Source of the DNA: an uncultured Senegalimassilia sp.
GTDB taxonomy: Bacteria > Actinomycetota > Coriobacteriia > Coriobacteriales > Eggerthellaceae
Reading direction: 5' to 3'
Length of the DNA stretch: 61,821 nt
Assembly: GCF_902464545.1 (NCBI RefSeq)
Contig: NZ_CABQJR010000013.1
Coordinates: 1-61,821 of the forward strand
Shown: piece after piece, positions 15,383 to 23,596 of the stretch
How positions within the stretch are numbered: the stretch's first letter is position 1
Layout of the letters: every line of letters begins with the position of its first letter
Notes under the pieces: generated by a model
Databases searched by the model: none
What the model saw: the letters and a program-made list of their open reading frames with translations, nothing else
What the model was told of the DNA's origin: nothing
Program-made: the position numbers and the translations under genes

Positions 15383-17488
15383 ATGGCTAAAGCTAATGAT
15401 CTGAAACTCACGCGTAACTTCGGCATCATGGCCCACATCGATGCCGGTAAGACCACCACTACCGAGCGTATCCTGTACTACACGGGCAAGACGCACAAGA
15501 TCGGCGAGGTGCACGACGGCGCCGCTACCATGGACTGGATGGTCCAGGAGCAGGAGCGCGGCGTGACCATCACCGCTGCCGCCACCACGTGCTTCTGGAA
15601 GAAGGACGACGAGACATACCGCTTCCAGATCATCGACACCCCCGGCCACGTGGACTTCACCGCAGAGGTCGAGCGCTCCCTGCGCGTCCTCGACGGCACC
15701 GTCGCCGTCTTCGACGCTGTTGCAGGTGTGCAGCCGCAGTCCGAGACCGTGTGGCGTCAGGCCGAGAACTACGGCGTGCCGCGCATCGCGTTCATTAACA
15801 AGTACGACCGCGTCGGCGCAGACTTCGAGCATGCTATCCAGACCATGAAGGATCGTCTGCATGCCAACGCCGTCGCCGCTCAGCTGCCCATGGGCGCCGA
15901 GGACAACTTCTGGGGCGTCATCGACCTGGTCACCATGACCGCTTGGGACTTCAAGGCCGACGACAAGGGCATGACCTACCCTGAGCCCATGGATGCCATC
16001 CCCGCAGAGTTCGCCGACGAGGCCGAGCTGGCTCACCAGGAGCTGGTCGAGGCTGCCGCCGACTGCGATGATGAGCTTATGGAGAAGGTCCTCATGGAGG
16101 AGGAAATCTCCGTCGAGGAGCTGAAGGCTGCTCTGCGCAAGGGCGTCATCGCCTGCAAGATCAATCCCGTGTTCGTGGGCTCCGCCTACAAGAACAAGGG
16201 CGTCCAGGAGCTGCTCGACGCCGTCGTCGACTACCTGCCGGCTCCCGTCGACGTTCCCGCCATCAAGGGCACCATCCCCGGCACCGACGAGGAGGACGAG
16301 CGTCCTTCCGACCCGAAGGCCCCGTTCAGCGCCCTGGCGTTCAAGATCATGACCGACCCGTTCGTGGGTAAGCTGACCTACCTGCGTGTGTACTCGGGCT
16401 CCCTTGACGCCGGTTCCTACGTGACCAACGCCACGAAGGACAAGAAGGAGCGCGTCGGCCGTCTGCTGCAGATGCACTCCAACCAGCGCGTCGACATCGA
16501 TTCCTGCTCCGCTGGCGACATCGTCGCCGTCGTCGGCCTGAAGAACACCACCACCGGTGACACCCTGGCCGATGACAACGCTCCGATCATCCTGGAGTCC
16601 ATGGAGTTCGCCGACCCGGTTATCGACATCGCCGTCGAGCCGAAGACCAAGGCCGACCAGACCAAGATGGAGATCGCCCTGCAGAAGCTGGCCGAGGAGG
16701 ACCCGACCTTCCGCGTGTCCACCAACCATGAGACCGGCCAGACCATCATCGCCGGCATGGGCGAGCTGCACCTGGAGATCATCGTCGACCGCCTGATGCG
16801 CGAGTTCAAGGTCGAGGCAAACGTCGGCAAGCCGCAGGTTGCCTACCGCGAGCGTCCGGGCCACGAGGTCCTCTCCGCCGAGGGCAAGTTCGTCCGCCAG
16901 TCCGGTGGTCGCGGCCAGTACGGCCATGCGGTCATCAACATGTACCCGCAGGAGCCGGGCAAGGGCTACGAGTTCGAGAACAAGATCGTCGGCGGCGTCG
17001 TGCCGAAGGAATACATTCCTTCCATCGACAAGGGTATCCAGGAAGCCCTCAACACGGGCGTTCTGGCCGGTTACCCCGTCGAGGACGTCCGCGTCGAGCT
17101 CATCGATGGTTCTTACCACGACGTCGACTCTTCGGAAGCTGCCTTCAAGGTTGCCGGCTCAATGGCCATCAAGGAAGCTCTGCGCAAGTCCGACCCGGTC
17201 ATCCTCGAGCCTGTCATGGCCGTCGAGGTCGAGACCCCGGAGGAGTACACGGGCTTCGTCATGGGCGACATCCCGTCTCGCCGTGGCATGATCCAGGGCC
17301 AGGAGCAGCGCAACGGCGCCGTCGCCATCTCCGCGAAGGTGCCGCTGGGCATGATGTTCGGCTACGCTACCGATCTGCGTTCCGGTACGCAGGGTCGCGC
17401 AACCTACACCATGCAGTTCGACTCTTACGAGCCGGTTCCCAAGAACGTCGCTGCAGAGATTATCAGCAAGGCCGGCGGCAACGCTTAA
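15383..17488 (+). CDS. fusA: Translation elongation factor G
   Basis: A GTPase that drives ribosome translocation and, with RRF, recycling. The 701-residue protein has G1 AHIDAGKTT at about 17-25, the switch region GVTITAAATT, DTPGH (G3), and NKYD (G4, with Tyr where Met is commoner). Domain IV carries QSGGRGQYGHA, and the C-terminus has SRRGMIQGQEQRNG. There is no sign of the fast-evolving second EF-G paralogue type. It overlaps the ribosomal cluster's order as expected, but no tuf follows; rpsJ comes next. Confidence 0.97.
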   Translation: MAKANDLKLTRNFGIMAHIDAGKTTTTERILYYTGKTHKIGEVHDGAATMDWMVQEQERGVTITAAATTCFWKKDDETYRFQIIDTPGHVDFTAEVERSLRVLDGTVAVFDAVAGVQPQSETVWRQAENYGVPRIAFINKYDRVGADFEHAIQTMKDRLHANAVAAQLPMGAEDNFWGVIDLVTMTAWDFKADDKGMTYPEPMDAIPAEFADEAELAHQELVEAAADCDDELMEKVLMEEEISVEELKAALRKGVIACKINPVFVGSAYKNKGVQELLDAVVDYLPAPVDVPAIKGTIPGTDEEDERPSDPKAPFSALAFKIMTDPFVGKLTYLRVYSGSLDAGSYVTNATKDKKERVGRLLQMHSNQRVDIDSCSAGDIVAVVGLKNTTTGDTLADDNAPIILESMEFADPVIDIAVEPKTKADQTKMEIALQKLAEEDPTFRVSTNHETGQTIIAGMGELHLEIIVDRLMREFKVEANVGKPQVAYRERPGHEVLSAEGKFVRQSGGRGQYGHAVINMYPQEPGKGYEFENKIVGGVVPKEYIPSIDKGIQEALNTGVLAGYPVEDVRVELIDGSYHDVDSSEAAFKVAGSMAIKEALRKSDPVILEPVMAVEVETPEEYTGFVMGDIPSRRGMIQGQEQRNGAVAISAKVPLGMMFGYATDLRSGTQGRATYTMQFDSYEPVPKNVAAEIISKAGGNA

Positions 17489-17525
17489 GCGTTGAACGTC
17501 CGAAAGCTTAACGGAGGAAATGAAA

Positions 17526-17834
17526 GTGGCTAATCAGAAGATTCGCATCCGCCTCAAGGGATACGATCATGAGATCGTGGACCAGTCCACGAAGCTCATC
17601 GTCGATACCGCTCAGAAGACGGGTGCCAAGGTGTCCGGTCCCATCCCGCTGCCGACGGAGCGCAACCTGTTCACCGTCGTCAAGGGCCCCCATGTGGACA
17701 AGGATTCGCGCGAGCAGTTCGAGATGCGCACCCATAAGCGCCTGATCGACATCCTGGAGCCCACCCCCAACACGGTGGATTCCCTGATGCGTCTGGACCT
17801 CCCTGCCGGCGTCGACATCGAGATCAAGCTGTAA
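17526..17834 (+). CDS. rpsJ: 30S ribosomal protein S10
   Basis: A small-subunit head protein that is also NusE, the transcription antitermination partner of NusB. The start is the GTG at 17526, eight bases after GGAGG. It gives 102 residues beginning MANQKIRIRLKGYDHEIVD, as in the family; an ATG at 17520 is only two bases from the ribosome site. The sequence also has GPIPLPTERNLFTVVKGPHV and DSREQFEMRTHKRLIDI. It starts 37 bases after fusA without tuf in between. Confidence 0.96.
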   Translation: MANQKIRIRLKGYDHEIVDQSTKLIVDTAQKTGAKVSGPIPLPTERNLFTVVKGPHVDKDSREQFEMRTHKRLIDILEPTPNTVDSLMRLDLPAGVDIEIKL

Positions 17835-17849
17835 GGGGTGTCAATTAGC

Positions 17850-18470
17850 ATGATTAACGCTATTTTTGGTAAGAAGATCGGCATGACCCAGATCTTCAAC
17901 GAGGAGGACAAGCTCATCCCCGTGACCGTGATCCAGGCTGAGCCGAACACGGTGTGCCAGGTCAAGACGAAGGCCACCGACGGCTATGAGGCCGTGCAGC
18001 TGGGCTTCGGCGAGATCAAGGCCAAGAAGGTCAACAAGCCCATGGGCGGCCATTTCGCCAAGCAGGGCATCGAGCCTACCCGCTACCTGCGCGAGGTGCG
18101 CGTCGAGGACGCCGCCGAGTACAAGGCCGGCGACCAGCAGACCGTGGCGGCTTTCGCCGAGGTCAAGAAGGTCGACGTCACCGGTACCTCCAAGGGTAAG
18201 GGCTTCGCCGGCGTCATGAAGCGCTACGGCTTCGCCGGCGGTCCGGGCGGCCATGGTGCTCACTTCCACCGCGCTCCCGGTTCGGTGGGCATGTGCGCCA
18301 CGCCTTCCCGCGTGCTCAAGGGCATGCGCCTGCCTGGTCACATGGGCTGCGACACCGTCACCGTCAAGAACCTGACCGTGATGCGCGTCGACGAGGAGCA
18401 GAACCTGATCCTGGTCAAGGGCGCCATCCCCGGCGGCAAGAACGGCATCGTGCGCGTGCGCATGGCGTAA
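17850..18470 (+). CDS. rplC: 50S ribosomal protein L3
   Basis: An early-assembly 23S rRNA-binding protein near the peptidyl transferase centre. The ATG at 17850 is about ten bases after AGGGG and gives 206 residues starting MINAIFGKKIGMTQIF. The extended loop includes GKGFAGVMKRYGFAGGPGGHG and the glutamine-poor tip APGSVGMCATPSRVLKGMRL, followed by MGCDTVTVKNL. An in-frame GTG at 17838 would add four residues and overlap the ribosome site. Confidence 0.96.
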   Translation: MINAIFGKKIGMTQIFNEEDKLIPVTVIQAEPNTVCQVKTKATDGYEAVQLGFGEIKAKKVNKPMGGHFAKQGIEPTRYLREVRVEDAAEYKAGDQQTVAAFAEVKKVDVTGTSKGKGFAGVMKRYGFAGGPGGHGAHFHRAPGSVGMCATPSRVLKGMRLPGHMGCDTVTVKNLTVMRVDEEQNLILVKGAIPGGKNGIVRVRMA

Positions 18471-18501
18471 CCTGGACTATCTATAAGGAGTTTTCACTAC
18501 C

Positions 18502-19128
18502 ATGACGACTATCGAGATCAAGGACGCAAGCGGTAAGAAGGCCGGCGACGCCGAGCTTTCCGCTTCCGTGTTCGGCATCGAGCCGAACGTGCCCGTCATG
18601 CACCAGGTTGTGCGCGCTCAGCGTGCGTCTTGGCGTGCCGGCACCAGCAACACCCTCACCCGCGGCCAGGTCCGCGGCGGCGGCAAGAAGCCGTGGCGCC
18701 AGAAGGGCACCGGCCGTGCCCGCCAGGGCTCCATCCGCTCCCCTCAGTGGGCTGGCGGCGGTACCGTGTTCGGTCCGCATCCGCGCAGCTACGCCTTCCG
18801 CGTGAACAACAAGGAAGTCAAGCTTGCCATGCGCTCCGCTCTGTCCGCTAAGGTGGCCGACGGTCAGTTCACCGTTGTCGACGAGTTCAAGTTCGAGAAG
18901 CCCTGCACCAAGGACGCCAAGGCGTTCATCAAGGCCATGGGTTTCGAGGGCCAGCGCACCACGCTGGTCATCGGCAACGACGACGTCACCACGTGGCTGT
19001 CCTTCCGCAACCTGGAGAAGGTCAACATCCTGCCCGTCGCCGAGGCCAACACCTACGAGCTGCTCGACAACAAGCAGCTGGTGTTCACCGCTGAGGCCCT
19101 GAAGCGCATCGAGGAGGTGCTCGCATAA
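18502..19128 (+). CDS. rplD: 50S ribosomal protein L4
   Basis: Binds 23S rRNA domain I, lines the exit tunnel with its long loop and in many bacteria represses its own operon. The 208-residue protein has QVVRAQRASWRAGTSNTLTR, the loop GGGKKPWRQKGTGRARQGS and SPQWAGGGTVFGPHPRSY, then the globular C-terminal half. The ATG follows AAGGAG. The stop overlaps rplW by one base (TAATG). Confidence 0.97.
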   Translation: MTTIEIKDASGKKAGDAELSASVFGIEPNVPVMHQVVRAQRASWRAGTSNTLTRGQVRGGGKKPWRQKGTGRARQGSIRSPQWAGGGTVFGPHPRSYAFRVNNKEVKLAMRSALSAKVADGQFTVVDEFKFEKPCTKDAKAFIKAMGFEGQRTTLVIGNDDVTTWLSFRNLEKVNILPVAEANTYELLDNKQLVFTAEALKRIEEVLA

Positions 19129-19415
19129 TGAAGGATCCCCGCGAGGTCATCATCCGTCCTATCGTGACGGAGCACAGCTACGACCAGATGGAGAACAACG
19201 TGTACACCTTCGAGGTGGCCAAGGACTCCAACAAGGTTGAGATCCGCCAGGCCATCGAGGCTATCTTCAACGTCTCCGTGGTCAAGGTGAACACCCTGAA
19301 CGTCAAGCCGAAGCCCAAGCGCGTGCGTTACCAGGTCGGTCAGACCCGCACGTGGAAGAAGGCCATGGTCACGCTGAAGGAAGGCGATACCATCGAGCTG
19401 TTCGGCGCCAACTAA
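19128..19415 (+). CDS. rplW: 50S ribosomal protein L23
   Basis: A protein at the tunnel exit that forms the docking site for trigger factor and SRP. The 95-residue product begins MKDPREVIIRPIVTEHSYDQ and includes NKVEIRQAIEAIFNVSVVKVNT and KPKRVRYQVGQT. It overlaps rplD by one base. In most bacteria rplB follows directly; here a terminator comes 36 bases after the stop codon, and the next gene is an ABC transporter ATPase. Confidence 0.97.
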   Translation: MKDPREVIIRPIVTEHSYDQMENNVYTFEVAKDSNKVEIRQAIEAIFNVSVVKVNTLNVKPKPKRVRYQVGQTRTWKKAMVTLKEGDTIELFGAN

Positions 19416-19451
19416 GGTTGACGTTACACCAAGCTAACGCTTGAACCGCTT

Positions 19452-19486
19452 AGAGCGCCCCGGCATCTATGCCGGGGCGCTCTTTT
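19452..19486 (+). terminator. Terminator closing the ribosomal-protein operon after rplW
   Basis: A perfect 14-bp stem (AGAGCGCCCCGGCA with TGCCGGGGCGCTCT), a TCTA loop and four T's. Very strong, and unexpected within an S10 operon. Confidence 0.93.
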
Positions 19487-19487
19487 G

Positions 19488-19493
19488 TATAAT
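19488..19493 (+). promoter_or_regulatory. -10 element for the ABC transporter operon
   Basis: A consensus TATAAT begins two bases after the terminator's T run and 37 bases before the ATPase start. No good -35 is visible, since that position falls inside the terminator stem. Confidence 0.5.
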
Positions 19494-19530
19494 CAGGGGA
19501 AGGAAAGCACCCGAAGAGCAAGGTGGGGAC

Positions 19531-20232
19531 ATGGCGTTCGTGGAATTCAACGATGTTCGCAAGGTGTATAAGATGGGCGAGGTGAAGGTTGCCGCTGCCG
19601 ATGGCATGACCTTCACCGCTGAAGCCGGTGAGTTCGTGGTGGTGGTGGGCCCTTCGGGCGCCGGCAAGACCACGCTGCTCAACATGCTCGGAGGCATGGA
19701 TTCGTGCACATCCGGCACCATCATGCTTGATGGGCGCGACATCAGCCGTTTCTCCGAGCGTCAACTCACGCAGTACCGCCGCTTGGACATCGGCTTCGTG
19801 TTCCAGTTCTACAACCTGGTTCAGAATCTCACCGCTCTTGAAAATGTCGAGCTTGCCAGCCAGATCTGCCCACATCCGCTTGATGCGGCGCAGGTGCTTG
19901 CCCAGGTGGGCCTTGCGCATCGCATGGATAACTTCCCTGCGCAGCTTTCCGGCGGCGAGCAGCAGCGCGTAGCAATCGCTCGCGCGCTTGCCAAGAACCC
20001 TAAGCTGCTCCTGTGCGACGAACCTACCGGCGCTTTGGATTACAAAACGGGCAAGGCCATCTTGAAGTTGCTGCAGGACACGTGCCGCAACACCGGCAAG
20101 ACGGTGGTCCTCATCACCCACAACTCCGCATTCGCCGATATCGCCGATCGCGTCATCCATGTGCGCGAAGGCCGTGTCGCCAGCTGCTTCATCAATCCGA
20201 ACCCGGGCAACGCCGAAGATTTGGAGTGGTAG
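19531..20232 (+). CDS. ABC transporter ATP-binding protein (MacB/LolD-like)
   Basis: A 233-residue nucleotide-binding subunit with Walker A GPSGAGKTT near residue 40, the signature LSGGEQQRVAIARAL near 140, Walker B LLLCDEPTGALD near 162 and the H-loop ITHN. It belongs to the MacB/FtsE/LolD group, which pairs with FtsX-like permeases and works by mechanotransmission rather than classic transport. The ATG at 19531 follows AAGGTGGGG. The permease gene starts two bases after the stop codon, so the two form an operon. The substrate is unknown. Confidence 0.92.
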   Translation: MAFVEFNDVRKVYKMGEVKVAAADGMTFTAEAGEFVVVVGPSGAGKTTLLNMLGGMDSCTSGTIMLDGRDISRFSERQLTQYRRLDIGFVFQFYNLVQNLTALENVELASQICPHPLDAAQVLAQVGLAHRMDNFPAQLSGGEQQRVAIARALAKNPKLLLCDEPTGALDYKTGKAILKLLQDTCRNTGKTVVLITHNSAFADIADRVIHVREGRVASCFINPNPGNAEDLEW

Positions 20233-20234
20233 CC

Positions 20235-23200
20235 ATGGGAGCCTTTCGCAAAGAGGTCCTGCGCTCCATCACGCATTCGTGGGGGAGGTTCCTTGCCATC
20301 GCCGTGATGGCGGCGCTCGGCTGCGGTTTCTACGCGGGCTTGCGCATGACCGGCCCCGATATGCGTTTGGCAGGTGATGAATATTATGATGCTACCGAGC
20401 TGTGCGACCTTCGCGTGGTGTCGTCTTTGGGCATGTCCGATGTACAGGTCGATATGCTGCGCGGCGTCGAGGGCGTTTCGGGAGTCATGCCCGCCTACGA
20501 GGCGGATGCCATATCGCAGCTGGCGGGAACGCAGTACACGCTTCGTTACCACTCGCTTGACATGGACGCTGCGAAGGCGAGCAGCTGCTCGGATGGCCTG
20601 CGCGTGGAGTCCGACAATGCCGATTACGTGAACCGGCTTATTTTGGTTGAGGGTAGCTGGCCGGAATCGGACGACGAGTGCCTGCTTTCCGCCGACAACG
20701 TATGGACGTCGCCGGTGCAGATCGGCGACACCGTCGAGTTGCTCGAGGGCACGCAGGACCTGGACGGCGTGTTCACCACGCGAACCTTCACTGTGACGGG
20801 TTTTGTGCGGTCCTCGTATTACACGTGCACCACCAATACCGGCGCCACATCCCTTGGGTCGGGCGAGCTTTCGTCCTTCGTCTTCGTGCCCGAAGGGGCC
20901 TTTGCGGCTGATTATCCCTATACGGAAGCGTTCCTCACCGTCGACGGGGCGGTTGGGGAAGCGTGGCCTGAGGACGCTTATCAGCAGCGCATCGACGCAG
21001 TGGCCCAGCGGTTGAACGACCTTTCCCCGCAGCTCTCAGCATCGCGCATCGAGCAGCTGCAGCGCGATGCGCAGGCCGAGCTCGATGATAAACGTGCGGA
21101 GTTCGAGCGCGAAAAGGCCGACGCCGTCGCGCAGATGGACGACGCCCAAGCGAAGCTCGACGATGCGAGCGCCCAGCTTGATAGCGCTTCGGCGCAGCTT
21201 TCCTCCGCGGCGGCACAGCTCTCCAGCAGCCAGGCGCAGCTTGCCCAGGGCGAGGCGGAGCTTGCCAGCGGCCGGGCGCAGCATGACAGCGGCGCGGCCC
21301 AGCTTGCCGAGCAGCGCGAACAGGCTCAGTCGGCCATAGCGCAGGCCCAGGCTCAGCTTGACGCCGCGCAATCGCAGTACGATCAGGCTATGGCGCAGCG
21401 CAGCCAGCTCGAGGCCCAGCTCGAGCTGGCGCGCGCGGCTCAGCTTGCCGACGTGGCAGCGCAGCTGGAGGCCGCCATCGCGCAAATCGACGCGCAAACC
21501 GCGGGCGCACCCGATCAGCTGGCCGCGGGACGGGCCGAGCTTGATGCGCAGCGCGAGCAGGCCGCAGCGCAGCTGTCCGCGGCACAGGCTCAGCTTGATA
21601 GCGCGCAATCCCAGCTTGACGACGCCGAGGCGCGTCTGGCGACCGGTCGTGCGCAATATGCTGCTGGCCAGCAAAGCTACGAGCAGGGTCGCGCCGAGTA
21701 CGAAAGCGGTCTGGCAGAGCAGCGAAGCGGGCAATCCGAGCTTGACGGGAAGCGCGCCGAGGCGCAGCAGCGCTTCGCCGATGCCGAGCAGCAGCTGGCT
21801 GATGCGCAGGCCGAGATCGACGCCATCGCCGACAAGGACGCCAACGTGTACGTGCTTGACCGCTCGAAGAACCTGGGTGCCGAGAGCTTCCGCAGCGATG
21901 CGGGCCGCATGGACCAGATCGCCGCGGTGTTCCCGCTCATGTTCTTCCTGGTGGCGGCGTTGGTGTCGCTTACCACCATGACCCGCATGGTGGAGGAGGA
22001 GCGCGTGCTCATCGGCACATACAAGGCGTTGGGTTACTCCAACGCCCGCATCACGTCGAAGTACCTCGTTTATGCGGTGGTGGCATCGGGCGTGGGCGCG
22101 GCTGTGGGCATCGTGCTGCTTTCACAGTTCCTGCCATGGTTCATCATGAAAGCGTATTCCATCATGTACATGGTGCCTTGCATGCCTACTCCCGTGAACC
22201 CGGGCGTGGCCGCAAGCGCCGCCGCCTTGGGTGTGGGCATCACCGTTGCTGCAACGTGGTTCGCAGCGGCGGCCACCTTGCGCGAGTGCCCGGCGTCGCT
22301 CATGTTGCCGCGTGCGCCGAAGGCCGGCAAGCGCATCCTGCTTGAGCGAATCCGCCCGCTGTGGAGCAGGATGACGTTCAGCTGGAAGGTGACGGCGCGA
22401 AACCTGTTCCGCTACAAGCGTCGCTTCTTCATGGCCATCATCGGCATCGCCGGCTGCACTGCGCTGTTGCTCACGGGCCTGGGGCTGCAAAACGCCATCA
22501 ACGACATCATCGACAAGCAGTACGGCGAAGTGTACAGTTTCAACACCATCGTGCGCATGGATGCCGACGAGGCCGACCAGAAAGCAAAGGATGCGGTTTC
22601 GAATGCGGTGGGCTCGGATGGGCAGGAATTTGCCTGGGTTTCCACCGAGAACAAGATCGCGTGCGCCCCTGATGACGGTGCGGAGCATCGCTTTGAGCTG
22701 GTATGCGCTCAGGATCCCGAGCAGCTGCAGCGCTTCGTGCAGATGCGCGAGCGCGTCGGGGGCAAGGCCCTCACGCTCGACGGGAGCGGTGCTGTCATCA
22801 GCGAGAAACTTGCCAGCCAGCTGGGGGTTTCCGTTGGCGATACCCTGACGTTCTATGACGAGGACGACATCGGCAACCTGGTGGGGGATGGGCGCGCGGT
22901 GACCGTCGCAGGCATTATGGAGAACTACGTGGCGCAGTACGTCTACGTCACCGCCGATGTATACAAGCAGGCTATGGGCCAGCCGGCCGAGTTCGCCACC
23001 GTCTACGTCGATCTTGGGAACGGCGTCGACCGTGATGCGTTCTCCGACCAGCTGCTTTCCATGGACGGCGTGAAAACCGTCACCTACAGCGACGAGACCA
23101 TCGACAGCTATCGCACCATGCTCAAGTCGGTCAATAGCGTGGTGGTGGTGCTCGTGGTCGCCGCGGCGCTGCTGGCATTCGTGGTGCTGTATAACCTCAC

Positions 23201-23531
23201 GAACATCAACATCACCGAACGCGCTCGCGAGATCGCCACGCTCAAGGTGCTCGGCTTCACCTCGCGCGAGGTGGATGCGTACATCTTCCGCGAAACCATC
23301 CTGCTGTCGGTCATTGGCGCCGCGATCGGCTTGGTGCTCGGCATCTTCATGGAAGGTTTCGTCATCACCACTGCAGAGGTAGACCAGGTCATGTTCGGCC
23401 GCGACATCCATGCGGCAAGCTTCGCCATCGCGTTCGCGCTCACCATGGTGTTCTCGGGCATCGTGGCCCTTGCCATGCGCGGAAAGCTGCGTCGCATCGA
23501 CATGGTGGAAAGCCTGAAGTCCAACGAGTAG
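20235..23531 (+). CDS. FtsX-like ABC permease with long extracytoplasmic coiled coil
   Basis: A 1098-residue permease with two FtsX domains. The first membrane helix is at about residues 17-35. Helix bundles occur at about 560-690 and 960-1090, with FLVAALVSLTTMTRMVEEER opening the first. Between the N-terminal helix and the first bundle lies a periplasm-type domain, followed by about 265 residues (270-535) of alanine/glutamine/leucine-rich heptad-like repeats (AQL.SA.AQL..., then GRAEYESG units). That segment is predicted to be a long coiled coil outside the membrane. The start is the ATG at 20235. Similar tailed permeases occur in gut Firmicutes and Actinobacteria next to a MacB-type ATPase; their cargo is not known. 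The coding strand is repetitive, so misassembly or size variation here is possible. Confidence 0.88.
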   Translation: MGAFRKEVLRSITHSWGRFLAIAVMAALGCGFYAGLRMTGPDMRLAGDEYYDATELCDLRVVSSLGMSDVQVDMLRGVEGVSGVMPAYEADAISQLAGTQYTLRYHSLDMDAAKASSCSDGLRVESDNADYVNRLILVEGSWPESDDECLLSADNVWTSPVQIGDTVELLEGTQDLDGVFTTRTFTVTGFVRSSYYTCTTNTGATSLGSGELSSFVFVPEGAFAADYPYTEAFLTVDGAVGEAWPEDAYQQRIDAVAQRLNDLSPQLSASRIEQLQRDAQAELDDKRAEFEREKADAVAQMDDAQAKLDDASAQLDSASAQLSSAAAQLSSSQAQLAQGEAELASGRAQHDSGAAQLAEQREQAQSAIAQAQAQLDAAQSQYDQAMAQRSQLEAQLELARAAQLADVAAQLEAAIAQIDAQTAGAPDQLAAGRAELDAQREQAAAQLSAAQAQLDSAQSQLDDAEARLATGRAQYAAGQQSYEQGRAEYESGLAEQRSGQSELDGKRAEAQQRFADAEQQLADAQAEIDAIADKDANVYVLDRSKNLGAESFRSDAGRMDQIAAVFPLMFFLVAALVSLTTMTRMVEEERVLIGTYKALGYSNARITSKYLVYAVVASGVGAAVGIVLLSQFLPWFIMKAYSIMYMVPCMPTPVNPGVAASAAALGVGITVAATWFAAAATLRECPASLMLPRAPKAGKRILLERIRPLWSRMTFSWKVTARNLFRYKRRFFMAIIGIAGCTALLLTGLGLQNAINDIIDKQYGEVYSFNTIVRMDADEADQKAKDAVSNAVGSDGQEFAWVSTENKIACAPDDGAEHRFELVCAQDPEQLQRFVQMRERVGGKALTLDGSGAVISEKLASQLGVSVGDTLTFYDEDDIGNLVGDGRAVTVAGIMENYVAQYVYVTADVYKQAMGQPAEFATVYVDLGNGVDRDAFSDQLLSMDGVKTVTYSDETIDSYRTMLKSVNSVVVVLVVAAALLAFVVLYNLTNINITERAREIATLKVLGFTSREVDAYIFRETILLSVIGAAIGLVLGIFMEGFVITTAEVDQVMFGRDIHAASFAIAFALTMVFSGIVALAMRGKLRRIDMVESLKSNE

Positions 23532-23557
23532 CGGCTGGCGCCGCGTCGGGTTGCGCT

Positions 23558-23563
23558 ACAATG
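23558..23563 (+). promoter_or_regulatory. -10 element before the trigger-factor-like gene
   Basis: TACAAT 33 bases before the ATG. No convincing -35, so the call is tentative. Confidence 0.35.
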
Positions 23564-23596
23564 TGAGCGTTTCATCATCAATCAGAAGGGGATCCC

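Noticed and set aside
21036..21734. Hydrophobic open frame antisense to the permease coiled coil
   Set aside because: Its repeats are the complement of the permease heptads; no ribosome site or independent context.
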